The notes beneath the pieces were generated by a model, which ran no database searches, was not told the origin of the DNA, and saw only the letters and a program-made list of their open reading frames with translations. The translations under genes and the position numbers were made by a program. Positions 1-8,355 of a stretch of 64,000 nucleotides of DNA are shown here, one piece after another; the first letter of the stretch is position 1; the number at the start of each line of letters is the position of its first letter. This DNA is from Paenibacillus tengchongensis. Lineage in GTDB: Bacteria > Bacillota > Bacilli > Paenibacillales > Paenibacillaceae. Location of the stretch: assembly GCF_008973665.1 (NCBI RefSeq), contig NZ_WACP01000009.1:186001-250000 (forward strand). Direction: 5' to 3'.

Positions 1-878
1 TAAGGGTTGACCCCTTTGATATTCATATGCCGTCTCCGGCCTACATAACCATGGGCTCCTGCTCCCAGGCCATAGTAATCCTCATTGCGCCAATAGGTCA
101 TGTTGTGGCGGCTCTCCATGCCCGGTTTGGCAAAATTGCTGATCTCATACTGGACATAGCCCGCCTTCTCCATTTCGGACATCAGCAGCAGGTACATCTG
201 CAGCTCGTCCTCTTCACTTGGAAGCGGCAGCTTGTTCTTGTTAAACAGCGTGTGGAACAGCGTATTCTCCTCAACCTTCAGGCTGTAGATGGAATAATGC
301 GGAAGACCAAGCTCCAGTGCACGCCGTACACTTTCACGCAGCATATCCACCGTCTGATTGGGAAGTCCAAACATGAGATCGACCGAAAGGTTGGTAAGAC
401 CCACCGCCCGGGCATTCTCCAGACTGCGGTACACATCGTCGACATTGTGGATCCGGCCGATTCCGCTCAGCAGCTCATTCTGGAACGCCTGTACGCCGAA
501 GCTGACCCGGTTGACACCGCCTTCCTGCATAACCTTCAGCTTATCGATGTCCGTGGTGCCGGGGTTAGCCTCCATCGAGAACTCGATATTCTCATCCCAC
601 TGCGGGAAATGCTTGCGGACCGACTCCAGGAAAAAGGCCATTTCCTCGGGCTGCAATACCGTCGGCGTTCCGCCGCCGACAAAGATTGTCTTGATGACAC
701 CCGGCGGCGTCTGCTGCACCGTTAACTCCATCTCGCGGTCCAGCGCGCGCAAATAGTCCATCACCGGCTGGTCCTTCAGGACGTAAGAATTGAAATCGCA
801 ATAAAAGCACTTGTTGGTGCAAAACGGGATATGAATATATACGGCCTCCGGGGGACGGCCATTGTCAGGTTGTATCAT
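1..878 (-). CDS. hemW: Radical SAM heme chaperone HemW (oxygen-independent coproporphyrinogen oxidase-like), C-terminus cut by window edge
   Basis: About 292 N-terminal codons are present; the 3' end lies outside the window. Starting at ATG 878 the protein reads MIQPDNGRPPEAVYIHIPFC, then the radical-SAM cysteine triad CTNKCFYC, a GGGTPT SAM motif and VSFGVQAF, all typical of HemW/HemN-like proteins. The start has an AAGGAG site 7 bases upstream. HemW binds heme and an iron-sulfur cluster and hands heme to respiratory enzymes; older annotations call it oxygen-independent coproporphyrinogen III oxidase. It lies 90 bp downstream of lepA on the same strand, as in Bacillus, but a strong hairpin terminator separates the two. 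Confidence 0.93.
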   Translation of the reverse strand, partial: MIQPDNGRPPEAVYIHIPFCTNKCFYCDFNSYVLKDQPVMDYLRALDREMELTVQQTPPGVIKTIFVGGGTPTVLQPEEMAFFLESVRKHFPQWDENIEFSMEANPGTTDIDKLKVMQEGGVNRVSFGVQAFQNELLSGIGRIHNVDDVYRSLENARAVGLTNLSVDLMFGLPNQTVDMLRESVRRALELGLPHYSIYSLKVEENTLFHTLFNKNKLPLPSEEDELQMYLLLMSEMEKAGYVQYEISNFAKPGMESRHNMTYWRNEDYYGLGAGAHGYVGRRRHMNIKGVNP

Positions 879-917
879 AGCTGTCTCCTTTGCTTCCAGT
901 TCACGCTCGCCATCATT

Positions 918-943
918 AGAAAAGGGAAGCCTCTCGGCTTCCC
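918..943 (-). terminator. Rho-independent terminator of lepA
   Basis: On the minus strand GGGAAGCC-GAGA-GGCTTCCC is followed by TTTTCT. It sits just after the lepA stop and before hemW, so hemW is probably expressed by read-through or from its own promoter. Confidence 0.8.
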
Positions 944-968
944 TCTCTGGCAGGGCATCACTGATTGT

Positions 969-2783
969 TTATTCGTCAATCTTCAGAACCGCCATGAACG
1001 CTTCCTGCGGCACTTCCACGCTGCCGACCTGCTTCATGCGCTTCTTGCCTTCCTTCTGCTTCTCCAGCAGCTTCCGTTTACGGGAAATGTCGCCGCCGTA
1101 GCATTTGGCGAGTACGTTCTTGCGCATCGCCTTAACCGTCTCGCGGGCTACGATCTTCGTGCCGACCGAAGCCTGGATCGGCACCTCGAACATCTGGCGC
1201 GGGATAATGCCGCGCAGCTTCTCGCAGATGATCTTGCCGCGGTTGTAGGCGCGGTCGCGGTGTACGATGAAGGACAGGGCGTCCACCTGTTCGCCGTTAA
1301 GCAGGATATCCATCTTCACAAGATTCGACTGGCGGTAGCCGGAAACCTCATAATCGAAGGAAGCATAACCCTTCGTACCCGATTTGAGCTGGTCGAAGAA
1401 GTCATAGACGATCTCCGAGAGCGGAATTTCATAGGTGATCGTGACACGGTTCGTATCCAGATACTCCATGTTGATAAATTCGCCCCGTTTGTTCTGACAC
1501 AGCTCCATGACGGTGCCGACAAAATCGTTCGGGACAATAATCGCCGCCTTGACATAAGGCTCTTCCACATAATCAATGGTACTGAGCTCCGGATAATTCG
1601 ACGGGTTGTCGATCTGAAGCGTCTCGCCATTGGTCAGTTTGATGCGGTAAATAACGCTCGGCGCGGTTGTAATCAGCGGGAGATTAAATTCCCGCTCAAT
1701 CCGTTCCTGAATGATCTCCATGTGCAGGAGGCCCAGGAAGCCACAGCGGAAGCCAAAGCCGAGAGCGCTTGAACTCTCCGGCTCAAAGCTGAGCGAAGCA
1801 TCGTTCAGCTGCAGCTTCTCCAGCGCTTCACGCAGGTCGTTGTAATCGGAGGTCTCGATCGGATAGAGACCGCAGTATACCATCGGATTGATCTTGCGGT
1901 AGCCGGGCAGCGGCTCCGGTGTCGGATTCTTCGCATCCGTTACCGTATCCCCGACCCGGGTGTCGCCGACATGCTTGATCCCGGCAACGATGAAGCCGAC
2001 ATCGCCGATGTTCAGCTCGTCAACGATGCTCATACGCGGCATAAAGGCCCCGACCTCGATGACCTCGAACACTTTGTCGGTGGCCATCATCTTGATCTTG
2101 GAGCCAGAGCGGATCTTGCCGTCAATGACGCGCACATAGACAATAACGCCCTTATACGGGTCATAGTGAGAGTCGAAAATCAGCGCCTTCAGCGGTGCAT
2201 CGGCATTGCCCGTAGGCGCCGGAACCTGCTTGACGACCTGCTCAAGAATCTCCTTGATTCCGATGCCGGCCTTGGCCGAAGCCAGTACCGCTTCGCTGGC
2301 ATCTAGTCCGATGACATCCTCGATCTCCTGCTTCACCCGTTCAGGATCGGCGCTCGGCAGGTCAATCTTGTTGATGACCGGCAGAATTTCGAGGTTGTTG
2401 TCCAGCGCCAGGTACACGTTGGCCAGCGTCTGGGCTTCAATGCCCTGCGCTGCGTCTACTACCAGCAGCGCGCCTTCGCAGGCAGCCAAGCTGCGGGATA
2501 CTTCATACGTAAAGTCCACATGCCCCGGGGTATCGATCAGGTTCAGCAAATACTCCTGACCGTCGTCGGCGCGGTAGGTGAGCCGCACAGCCTGCAGCTT
2601 AATGGTAATTCCGCGTTCGCGCTCCAGATCCATCTGGTCAAGCACCTGCTCCTGCATCTCACGCGAGGACAAAGCCCCCGTGTACTCCAAGATACGGTCA
2701 GCCAGCGTCGACTTTCCATGGTCTATATGTGCAATAATCGAGAAATTGCGGATTTGTTGTTGTCTTTTCTGAACGTCAGTCAT
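969..2783 (-). CDS. lepA: Elongation factor 4 (LepA), ribosome back-translocation GTPase
   Basis: The 604-residue length is normal for LepA. GTPase motifs are G1 AHIDHGKST (18-26), switch region ERERGIT (54-60), DTPGH (84-88) and NKID (137-140). EF-G-like domains follow, and the C-terminus carries the LepA-specific part with KRKLLEKQKEGKKRMK. LepA acts on stalled or mistranslocated ribosomes at the membrane and in the cytosol, with effects on initiation and ribosome biogenesis. It lies between the yqxA-like gene and hemW, the classic Firmicute order. A good sigma-A promoter lies about 40 bp upstream. Confidence 0.97.
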   Translation of the reverse strand: MTDVQKRQQQIRNFSIIAHIDHGKSTLADRILEYTGALSSREMQEQVLDQMDLERERGITIKLQAVRLTYRADDGQEYLLNLIDTPGHVDFTYEVSRSLAACEGALLVVDAAQGIEAQTLANVYLALDNNLEILPVINKIDLPSADPERVKQEIEDVIGLDASEAVLASAKAGIGIKEILEQVVKQVPAPTGNADAPLKALIFDSHYDPYKGVIVYVRVIDGKIRSGSKIKMMATDKVFEVIEVGAFMPRMSIVDELNIGDVGFIVAGIKHVGDTRVGDTVTDAKNPTPEPLPGYRKINPMVYCGLYPIETSDYNDLREALEKLQLNDASLSFEPESSSALGFGFRCGFLGLLHMEIIQERIEREFNLPLITTAPSVIYRIKLTNGETLQIDNPSNYPELSTIDYVEEPYVKAAIIVPNDFVGTVMELCQNKRGEFINMEYLDTNRVTITYEIPLSEIVYDFFDQLKSGTKGYASFDYEVSGYRQSNLVKMDILLNGEQVDALSFIVHRDRAYNRGKIICEKLRGIIPRQMFEVPIQASVGTKIVARETVKAMRKNVLAKCYGGDISRKRKLLEKQKEGKKRMKQVGSVEVPQEAFMAVLKIDE

Positions 2784-2819
2784 TCCTTACCCCCACAGAC
2801 AGCCTATGTTAATCCTCTT

Positions 2820-2848
2820 ATTATACCAGTACGAGCTGCCCCCAGCAA
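2820..2848 (-). promoter_or_regulatory. Sigma-A promoter of lepA
   Basis: Minus strand: -35 TTGCTG (2848-2843), 17-base spacer, perfect -10 TATAAT (2825-2820) with an extended TG. It lies 37 bases before the lepA start codon. Predicted by consensus match only. Confidence 0.65.
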
Positions 2849-2907
2849 TCCCGGCCCCTGCAGCCAATTAAAAAGTTACGTTTAAGCCGGAAATGACCGC
2901 GTTCATT

Positions 2908-3402
2908 CTAATCTTCCGCCGAAGCAAACAGAGAAACCACCCAGCGGATCCCTTTCTGTGAGGCGTGCTGCAGCAGCCCGGCGGTCTTATCCGCCAGCCT
3001 GTCCACTGTAGGCTTCCGGTCATCCGGAATGAGGATTTGTTCCGGGCTCAGCGTGCTGTAGCCGGGGATTTCCTGCTGCGCCTGCTGTTCCTTTCCAGTC
3101 CCATTGGTATTTCCGGATACTGGCTGCCGGGCTGGAACCAGCGTGTAAGCTCCCGTATCCGGATCAATGACTACCGGCACATACACATAACCGTTCTGCT
3201 CACCTTTCGCCGCCTGACCGGATGCGGCAGACGGCAGCGTCCCGGCTGATGGACTGTAGGGTAAGGTCCCGTTCACTTCGTTCCATGCCGGCAAAGCCGC
3301 ATCCGCCGCTCCGGTGCCGCCGCTGCCGAACTGCAGTCCGATCAACAGCCCGACCCCCGCCCAAATTCCGGCCACCGCCAGCCTTCTGCCTATCCGTGAC
3401 AT
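2908..3402 (-). CDS. YqxA-like (DUF3679-type) membrane-anchored protein
   Basis: The start at ATG 3402 is supported by AAAGGAGG with good spacing; the reading frame stays open further upstream but runs into spoIIP. The 164-residue product begins MSRIGRRLAVAGIWAGVGLL, an N-terminal membrane segment. A polar external part follows, with a repetitive Gly/Ala/Gln-rich middle and a C-terminal helix (LADKTAGLLQHASQKGIRWV). Position between spoIIP and lepA, the N-terminal anchor and the amphipathic C-terminus match Bacillus YqxA, although this protein is longer. Function is unknown; linkage with spoIIP suggests sporulation. The YqxA label is mainly positional. Confidence 0.75.
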   Translation of the reverse strand: MSRIGRRLAVAGIWAGVGLLIGLQFGSGGTGAADAALPAWNEVNGTLPYSPSAGTLPSAASGQAAKGEQNGYVYVPVVIDPDTGAYTLVPARQPVSGNTNGTGKEQQAQQEIPGYSTLSPEQILIPDDRKPTVDRLADKTAGLLQHASQKGIRWVVSLFASAED

Positions 3403-3457
3403 TGCGTATCCTCCTTTGGCAACTTTTAATAATCGGACCCATTCATCTCCGTGCAGT

Positions 3458-4825
3458 TTAGGAGGCCTCTCCCTGGTCTGCGGAGGACGTTTCTCCGGCA
3501 CCGGCTCCCGTCCCCTGCTCCGCGCCTGAGACAGAAGCCTGCTGCGCCCCCTGGCTCTCCCAGTATACTTCAGCAATGGTGTCGGCCAGCACTTCCGCCG
3601 TCCGCTCCAGCTCTTCGGCCGTATTGTCGATGCCGCCGACCTCAATCAGCACACTGTTCGGGGACAGCGACTGGTTGTATTCGCCGTTGTTGCCGTTCCC
3701 CGAGGACTTGCCCCAGATGCCGCGCGATAGGCCGGGATAACGGCTCTCCAGCCGCTGATGGATTTTGTTCGCGAATGCCTCATTTTGCTTCCAGTTCTTG
3801 TTGGCATGACCCAGTATAAAATACACCTGTGCATAGCTTTCGCCGTTGATTTCCGCCGTCGTTTTGCTGTGCCGCTGGGAATCCCGGTGAATATCGATCA
3901 GCGCGTCCATCTCTTCATTGGCCGCCATCGCCGCTTTAACGGTGATCCGTGAATATTTATAAGAGAAATTCCAATTGTAATCGGCCACTTCAGTCGCGTA
4001 ATCCTCCTGTGCATGAACGGTTCCGATGCCTCTTTTCTCCAGTTGCTTCGTAATATAGGAGCCTACCAGCATAACATTCTTGCTGGGCACGGCCGAACTG
4101 GGATTGTCAGTCGCAGCGCCAAGCAGCGGATTGTATGCCTCGCGCGGATGCGAGTGATAAATTAGTATGCGCTTAATGGAAGTATCCTGAGCGGCGGCAC
4201 CGCCGTCTTGTTCACCGGGTCTGCCGGCCCCTGTGCCATCTGGGGCTTCTGGTGTCTGCGCAGCAGCCGTCGGGACAGAGGCATCCGAATTTTCTGCAGC
4301 CGGGGTAGGCTCCGGCTTGTCCGGGCTGCCGGCACCCGCGTTGTCGTCCGCCGGGACTTCTCCGGCCAGCTCCTCCGTTCCGGGATGGTAATCAGCCGGA
4401 GCGCCGCCTGAGCCGCCCGAACCCTCGCGGAGCAGGAACGGATCATCCGCTCCCATGCCCGGCACCTCGCGCGAGAGCAGGCTCTTCGGATCCTTAGGAT
4501 CGATGCTGGTCAACAGCCGGAAGGCGAAGGAAGATATATTTTGCGCGGAAAAGGACGACGGTTCTTCACCCTTGGGCAGATGCGGCACTTCCATTCCCAG
4601 CAGCTCCATAAAAAATCCGCTGGAAAGCGATGCGGCCAGCCCCTTCATCGACGGAACAGGTGAATTATTCAGCTTCTGTCCGGCCACTCCGCCGGCACCC
4701 AGCAGCATAAAAAACACAAGCGATCCTCCAGCCAGCAGCAGCAGCGTTCTACCCAGCGCCAGAACATCCAGCAGCTTGTCCCGCAGCCGGGCCATGTTCC
4801 ATAGCTGAAACCATTTTCTGTTCAT
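3458..4825 (-). CDS. spoIIP: Stage II sporulation protein P (peptidoglycan amidase/endopeptidase)
   Basis: A 455-residue membrane-anchored protein with one transmembrane segment at about 24-45. The SpoIIP domain starts near 217 with ILIYHSHPREAYNP (HSH 224-226) and DIHRDSQ (311-317), its zinc-site motifs. SpoIIP works with SpoIID and SpoIIM to degrade septal peptidoglycan during engulfment, on the outer face of the mother-cell membrane. Residues 130-215 form an unusually long, low-complexity Gly/Ala/Pro/Glu/Asp linker, and the C-terminus has a second Gln/Gly/Ala/Ser-rich tail. The yqxA-like gene follows closely. Its start has a GGAGGAGG site; no convincing SigE promoter was assigned. Confidence 0.95.
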   Translation of the reverse strand: MNRKWFQLWNMARLRDKLLDVLALGRTLLLLAGGSLVFFMLLGAGGVAGQKLNNSPVPSMKGLAASLSSGFFMELLGMEVPHLPKGEEPSSFSAQNISSFAFRLLTSIDPKDPKSLLSREVPGMGADDPFLLREGSGGSGGAPADYHPGTEELAGEVPADDNAGAGSPDKPEPTPAAENSDASVPTAAAQTPEAPDGTGAGRPGEQDGGAAAQDTSIKRILIYHSHPREAYNPLLGAATDNPSSAVPSKNVMLVGSYITKQLEKRGIGTVHAQEDYATEVADYNWNFSYKYSRITVKAAMAANEEMDALIDIHRDSQRHSKTTAEINGESYAQVYFILGHANKNWKQNEAFANKIHQRLESRYPGLSRGIWGKSSGNGNNGEYNQSLSPNSVLIEVGGIDNTAEELERTAEVLADTIAEVYWESQGAQQASVSGAEQGTGAGAGETSSADQGEAS

Positions 4826-4937
4826 TATTGTTATGTCCTCCTCCAGCCCACTGTAATCTCTTATACTTCAAATCTATGAGCGGAAGGGAGGTGATAGAAC
4901 TATAAAAACTCTCCGTAAAGAAATCCCACAGAGAATT

Positions 4938-4994
4938 CCCCACAAAGTGAAGCAATCCTTACGATGCTTATTTCCGGTACTTTGCGGGGACCCC
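4938..4994. repeat. 57-bp palindromic repeat, unit 1
   Basis: The ends CCCCACAAAGT and ACTTTGCGGGG are inverted copies with one mismatch, and an inner AAGCA/TGCTT pair lets the unit fold into a long hairpin. A near-identical unit follows with a 63-bp period. It lies in the spoIIP-gpr gap. Confidence 0.85.
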
Positions 4995-5000
4995 AAATAG

Positions 5001-5057
5001 CCCCACAAAGTGAAGCAATCCTTACGATGCTTATTCCTAGTACTTTGCGGGGACCCC
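5001..5057. repeat. 57-bp palindromic repeat, unit 2
   Basis: Direct tandem copy of the unit at 4938-4994, differing at a few bases near the hairpin loop (TTCCTAG instead of TTTCCGG). Each unit ends GGGGACCCC. Looks like a REP- or MITE-type intergenic element; no open frame of note. Confidence 0.85.
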
Positions 5058-5114
5058 GAAACAGAGAGACCCGAAACAGCGAAACCACGCCCCCCCCGAT
5101 CCCCTACTCCCCCA

Positions 5115-5216
5115 GAATAGATGCGTGAAGAAATTAGAGGGATTTTCTACCTATAATTCGGTAAATTACAGCCATTCAAGGTATTGACTTAAAATCAGAG
5201 GGGGTTTTTACCACAG
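5115..5216. repeat. Short imperfect direct repeat with TTAGAGGGATTTTCTACC core
   Basis: AAATTAGAGGGATTTTCTACC (near 5133-5153) recurs as AAATCAGAGGGGGTTTTTACC (near 5192-5212) about 60 bp later, with an AT-rich stretch between. The rest of 4826-5236 has no gene I can support. Confidence 0.45.
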
Positions 5217-5225
5217 CCGGCAACA

Positions 5226-5250
5226 CAAAAAACCCCGCTAAGCGGGGCAA
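5226..5250 (-). terminator. Terminator-like hairpin
   Basis: Minus strand CCCCGC-TTA-GCGGGG followed by TTTTTTG. It closes the degenerate-looking frame at 5238-5559, or catches read-through from gpr. Confidence 0.7.
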
Positions 5251-5559
5251 GGACTAAACGCTGGCAGGTCGATCACGCAGAATCGTTTACCCACATAGGT
5301 AAGCTTCAAGGTATCGAACAAGTAATCTACTTGGCCGCTGTTGGTCGTCGTATTTTTATAGAAGATATGTACTGTCGCATACTTCACTGGCAAAGGTAAC
5401 TGAAGTCTCATCCTCTGCAACCAGCCCCAGCCGGAACCTCTCCCGTTTGGCTTCCCGGATAAATACGGGGTCCGCCTGCAGCCACCTTGAAGCCGGCTCA
5501 GGACCTTGACCGGAGACCGATAGTACTCTGATACGTAAAAAAGCCCGCACCCGCCGCAT
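5238..5559 (-). pseudogene. Possible frameshifted remnant of a small gene, unidentified
   Basis: Two overlapping minus-strand frames look like two halves of one protein. The upstream frame gives ...WLQADPVFIREAKRERFRLG and ...AEDETSVTFASEV before stopping. From about 5390 the -1/+1 neighbour frame continues with VKYATVHIFYKNTTTNSG, then VDYLFDTLKLTYVGKRFCVI, and ends at the hairpin at 5226-5250. Amino-acid composition of both parts looks protein-like, but I recognise no family and no clear ribosome site. It could equally be chance open frames in a repeat-rich gap. Confidence 0.3.
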
Positions 5560-5581
5560 GAAGCGGACCCTTAGTGCAGGC
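5537..5581 (-). terminator. Rho-independent terminator of gpr
   Basis: Minus strand outer stem GCCTGCAC/GTGCGGGC, inner stem CCGC/GCGG, then TTTTTT. It begins about 20 bp after the gpr stop codon. Confidence 0.75.
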
Positions 5582-5600
5582 TCTGGTTCCTGTATTACAG

Positions 5601-6617
5601 CTAATGGGTATACGCGCCGACATTGCCGGGATCTACGGCATCATGCAGCGAGGCATTGAGCCCGCTGGCTACAATGTTGGCAATCTCCTCAATGAACTCG
5701 TCGATTTCCTTCGGAGTAACGATAAGATCATGACCCAGCGGCTCCAGTACTTCCTTCACTAGGGCCAGGCGCTCATTCTCCGAAATATCGTCCAGCATCC
5801 CCATAATTTGCTTCGTATGCGCTGCGCCGGTACCGTTGGCAACCTGGCCGAAATGATTCTTCATCATCTCCAGCACATTGTTTACGATGGTCGAGGCATA
5901 GCACACCGTCGGGACGCCGATGGCAATGCAGGGAACGCCTAAAATCTCCCTGGTCAGACCCCGGCGTTTGTTGCCAATGCCCGAACCGGGATGAATGCCG
6001 ATGTCGGCAATTTGAATCGTTGTATTCACCCGTTCCAGCGAGCGGGAGGCCAGCGCGTCAATGGCAATAATGACATCGGGCTTCGTACGGTCCACAATGC
6101 CCTGCACGACTTCGCTCGACTCGATGCCGGTCAGGCCAAGCACCCCGGGAGCGATTGCGCTGACCTTCCGGTAGCCGGGGGCTACCTGATCGGGAAGCAG
6201 CTCGAAGAACTGCCGGGTAATCAGCGTGTTCTCAACCACCAGCGGACCCAGAGAGTCCGGCGTAACGTTCCAGTTGCCCAGACCGACAATCAGCACAGAG
6301 GAATCCTTGTTGATGCCGATCCGCTCCAGAAAATGCTCAAATTCACGGGCGAACACCTCGGAGACACGCTGCGCCAGTCCCGTATCTCCGCCGCGCAGCC
6401 CCGGCACTTCCAGAGTGACATAATTGCCGATGGCGCGCCCGATGGCCTGGGAACCAACCTGATTGGCCACAGCCAGCCTCGTCACCTTGATGCCGTCCGC
6501 CTCATCTACTTCTTCATTGACGCCCGGGATCGGGGTCTGTTGCGGCCCCTGAGCCAGTTCTTTGGCTTCCAGCGCCAGATCCGTCCGTACCGAATACAGC
6601 TGAAGATCCAGTTCCAT
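5601..6617 (-). CDS. gpr: Germination protease GPR (spore endopeptidase)
   Basis: 338 residues, normal for the family. Family blocks include TRLAVANQVGSQAIGRAIGN, SVLIVGLGNWNVTPDSLGP, DVIIAIDALASRSLERVN and IGIHPGSGIGNKRRGLT. GPR is made as a zymogen in the forespore and, during germination, starts breakdown of small acid-soluble spore proteins to supply amino acids. The N-terminal propeptide region (LYSVRTDLALEAKE) is present. A GGAGGAGG-type site precedes the ATG. It lies upstream of spoIIP as in Bacillus but is separated from it by a 775-bp repeat-rich gap. A SigG-like promoter can be proposed upstream. Confidence 0.96.
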   Translation of the reverse strand: MELDLQLYSVRTDLALEAKELAQGPQQTPIPGVNEEVDEADGIKVTRLAVANQVGSQAIGRAIGNYVTLEVPGLRGGDTGLAQRVSEVFAREFEHFLERIGINKDSSVLIVGLGNWNVTPDSLGPLVVENTLITRQFFELLPDQVAPGYRKVSAIAPGVLGLTGIESSEVVQGIVDRTKPDVIIAIDALASRSLERVNTTIQIADIGIHPGSGIGNKRRGLTREILGVPCIAIGVPTVCYASTIVNNVLEMMKNHFGQVANGTGAAHTKQIMGMLDDISENERLALVKEVLEPLGHDLIVTPKEIDEFIEEIANIVASGLNASLHDAVDPGNVGAYTH

Positions 6618-6717
6618 TGCTCGCTTTAGCCTCCTCCAAAGTTATTAAGCATTCTACTTCCGTACAGCAGCCTGACAACCGCCTCAGCCGCCGGGGAGCA
6701 TCATGCTTGTTCACGGG

Positions 6718-6748
6718 TAGTGTGCGAGGGAAGCGGGCGCTTTATACA
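6718..6748 (-). promoter_or_regulatory. Candidate SigG (forespore) promoter for gpr
   Basis: Minus strand TGTATA (6748-6743), 18 bases, CACACTA (6724-6718), about 100 bp before the gpr start. It resembles the SigG pattern GNATR-N18-CATNHTA with one -10 mismatch. Gpr is under SigG in Bacillus. Confidence 0.4.
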
Positions 6749-6803
6749 GCTTTGGGAGTTTTTCTGGCCACAGCCTTAGGCAGTTTTTCTCTCTAGCTTA
6801 GTC

Positions 6804-6832
6804 TTGCTTTTTGCGGGTGGTCATGCTAAGAT
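6804..6832 (+). promoter_or_regulatory. Sigma-A promoter of rpsT
   Basis: TTGCTT, 17-base spacer, TAAGAT with an extended TG, about 56 bp before the rpsT start codon. Confidence 0.5.
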
Positions 6833-6887
6833 ATTTTAAGTTGTGAATCATTTGATGATTTCGAATGTCTTTCAGGAGGTGAATGTA

Positions 6888-7160
6888 ATGCCAAATATCA
6901 AATCCGCGGTGAAACGTGTCAAGACTACCGAGAAACGCCGTGCCCTGAACGCTTCCCAGAAATCCGCGCTGCGCACAGCCGTGAAGACTGCCGATGCCGC
7001 TCTGGCCGGAACGGAAGTTGAAACTGCTCAAGCTGCTTTCCAAGCTGCTTCGAAGAAGCTGGACAAGGCCGTAACTAAAGGTCTGATTCATAAAAATGCG
7101 GCTGCCCGCAAGAAATCCCGCTTGGCGAAGAAATTGAACGCTCTGAAGGCTGAAGCGTAA
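6888..7160 (+). CDS. rpsT: 30S ribosomal protein S20
   Basis: A 90-residue Lys/Ala-rich protein beginning MPNIKSAVKRVKTTEKRRAL and ending in helices with HKNAAARKKSRLAKKLNALK, typical of S20, which binds 16S rRNA early in assembly. The start at ATG 6888 follows AGGAGGT by 7 bases; a longer open frame adds 15 residues without support. It is the only plus-strand gene here, divergent from gpr and convergent with holA, as in Bacillus. Confidence 0.97.
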   Translation: MPNIKSAVKRVKTTEKRRALNASQKSALRTAVKTADAALAGTEVETAQAAFQAASKKLDKAVTKGLIHKNAAARKKSRLAKKLNALKAEA

Positions 7161-7204
7161 ACCGCCTAATCCACAGAGTGACAATGATACCCAGCAACGA
7201 TAAG

Positions 7205-7241
7205 AACCTGACCGTTATGCTGCATACGGTTGGGTTTTTTT
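7205..7241 (+). terminator. Rho-independent terminator of rpsT
   Basis: ACCG-(T)TATG-CTG-CATA-CGGT stem inside AACC/GGTT-like arms, followed by seven T. It begins 45 bp after the rpsT stop. Confidence 0.8.
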
Positions 7242-7267
7242 GTGCTTGTCTAGGGTCATATCAGAAT

Positions 7268-7307
7268 AAGCCGGTTCGCCGCCGCAACCGCGGCAGGGAA
7301 CCGGCTT
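7268..7307. repeat. Inverted repeat between rpsT and holA
   Basis: AAGCCGGTTC and GAACCGGCTT are perfect 10-bp arms around a GC-rich 20-base loop, 26 bp after the holA stop. It lacks a good T-run on either strand, so it is a weak terminator for holA or a structural element. Confidence 0.5.
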
Positions 7308-7332
7308 AAGTGTTATATAGCCTCAGGCCTGA

Positions 7333-8355
7333 TCACGCGGCCAGGCGGAGCATGAACATCTCCAGCCCCAATACCTTTTCGATCCCGCCCGTCTTCATCT
7401 GGTAATCCAGGTCGGCCAGCTCGCTGAGGATTTGGCGCAGCCGCCGGCTTTCGAATTTGCGCCCCTGTTCGGCGGCCAGCTTAACCGCATACGGATGCAG
7501 TCCGAGCTGGGAGGCAATCTGCCCCTGCGCATAGCTCTGCGCAGACAAGTCCTTCACCTGCAGGATAATCCGGAACTGGCGGGTAATCAGCGCAGCGACT
7601 TTGATCGGCTCCTCTCGCTGCTTAAGCAACTCGTACAGCGTCGCCAAGGCTTTGTCCAGCCGCAGGTTGGCTATATCCTCCACCAGGTTAAACACGTTCT
7701 GTTCGGTTCCGCGGTGCACCAGGCTCTCTACCGCCGTCGTATCCACCGTGCCACCGGGGCCGGCGAACAGGCTCAGCTTGTCCATCTCTGCCGACAAGCC
7801 CTGCAGTCCGGTTCCGGCACTGGCGACCAGCGCCTCCGCCGCCCCCGGAGCCGAGCTGCATCCGCGGTCGCGGAAGCCCTTCTCCACCCAGCGCAGCAAT
7901 TCCTCTGCGCCGAGCGGGTTGAAGGCAAGAACCGTGCCGGCGGTTTTGGCCGCCTTAACGATTTTTTTGCGCTCATCGAGCTTGTCGCCCGCGACCAGGA
8001 ACACCATCACGCTGAATTCCGCAGGATGCTGCAAATAATCGCTCAGCGCCTCCAGCCGGTGCTCCAGCTTGGCATTCTCCTTACCGCCGGCCATGAAGAG
8101 TGAGGCATCCTTCACCAGCAGCAGCTTGCGTTCCACCATGAACGGCACCGTCTCCGCCTCCTCCACCACCGCCTGCACCGGCGTCTCGGCAAGATCAAAC
8201 GGAATGACTGCGAAATCACGGTCCTCTTTGGCAATCAGATGCTCCTCCAGAAAGGCCGCAAATTCATTCATCCGGAATTTCTCGCTGCCGTAGAGCACAT
8301 ACAGCGGTGAAATCTTCCCTTGTTTAATGTCTTTAGCCGCCGTTTTGGCATCCAT
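7333..8355 (-). CDS. holA: DNA polymerase III subunit delta (clamp loader)
   Basis: About 340 residues, the usual length. The start MDAKTAAKDIKQGKISPLYV at 8355 has AAGGGG 9 bases upstream; a start seven codons earlier is possible. Delta-subunit features include ISPLYVLYGSEKFRMNEF near the N-terminus, VFLVAGDKLDERKKIVK and the C-terminal domain with LHPYAVKLAAEQGRKF. The subunit opens the beta sliding clamp during loading. In Bacillus holA follows comEC; here about 12 kb of other genes separate them. Confidence 0.95.
   Translation of the reverse strand: MDAKTAAKDIKQGKISPLYVLYGSEKFRMNEFAAFLEEHLIAKEDRDFAVIPFDLAETPVQAVVEEAETVPFMVERKLLLVKDASLFMAGGKENAKLEHRLEALSDYLQHPAEFSVMVFLVAGDKLDERKKIVKAAKTAGTVLAFNPLGAEELLRWVEKGFRDRGCSSAPGAAEALVASAGTGLQGLSAEMDKLSLFAGPGGTVDTTAVESLVHRGTEQNVFNLVEDIANLRLDKALATLYELLKQREEPIKVAALITRQFRIILQVKDLSAQSYAQGQIASQLGLHPYAVKLAAEQGRKFESRRLRQILSELADLDYQMKTGGIEKVLGLEMFMLRLAA

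Noticed and set aside
592..822. 76-codon minus frame inside hemW
   Set aside because: Out of frame with the radical-SAM protein that covers the region.
4826..4915. SigE promoter for spoIIP
   Set aside because: A few AT-rich hexamers exist, but none matches both -35 and -10 at the right spacing.
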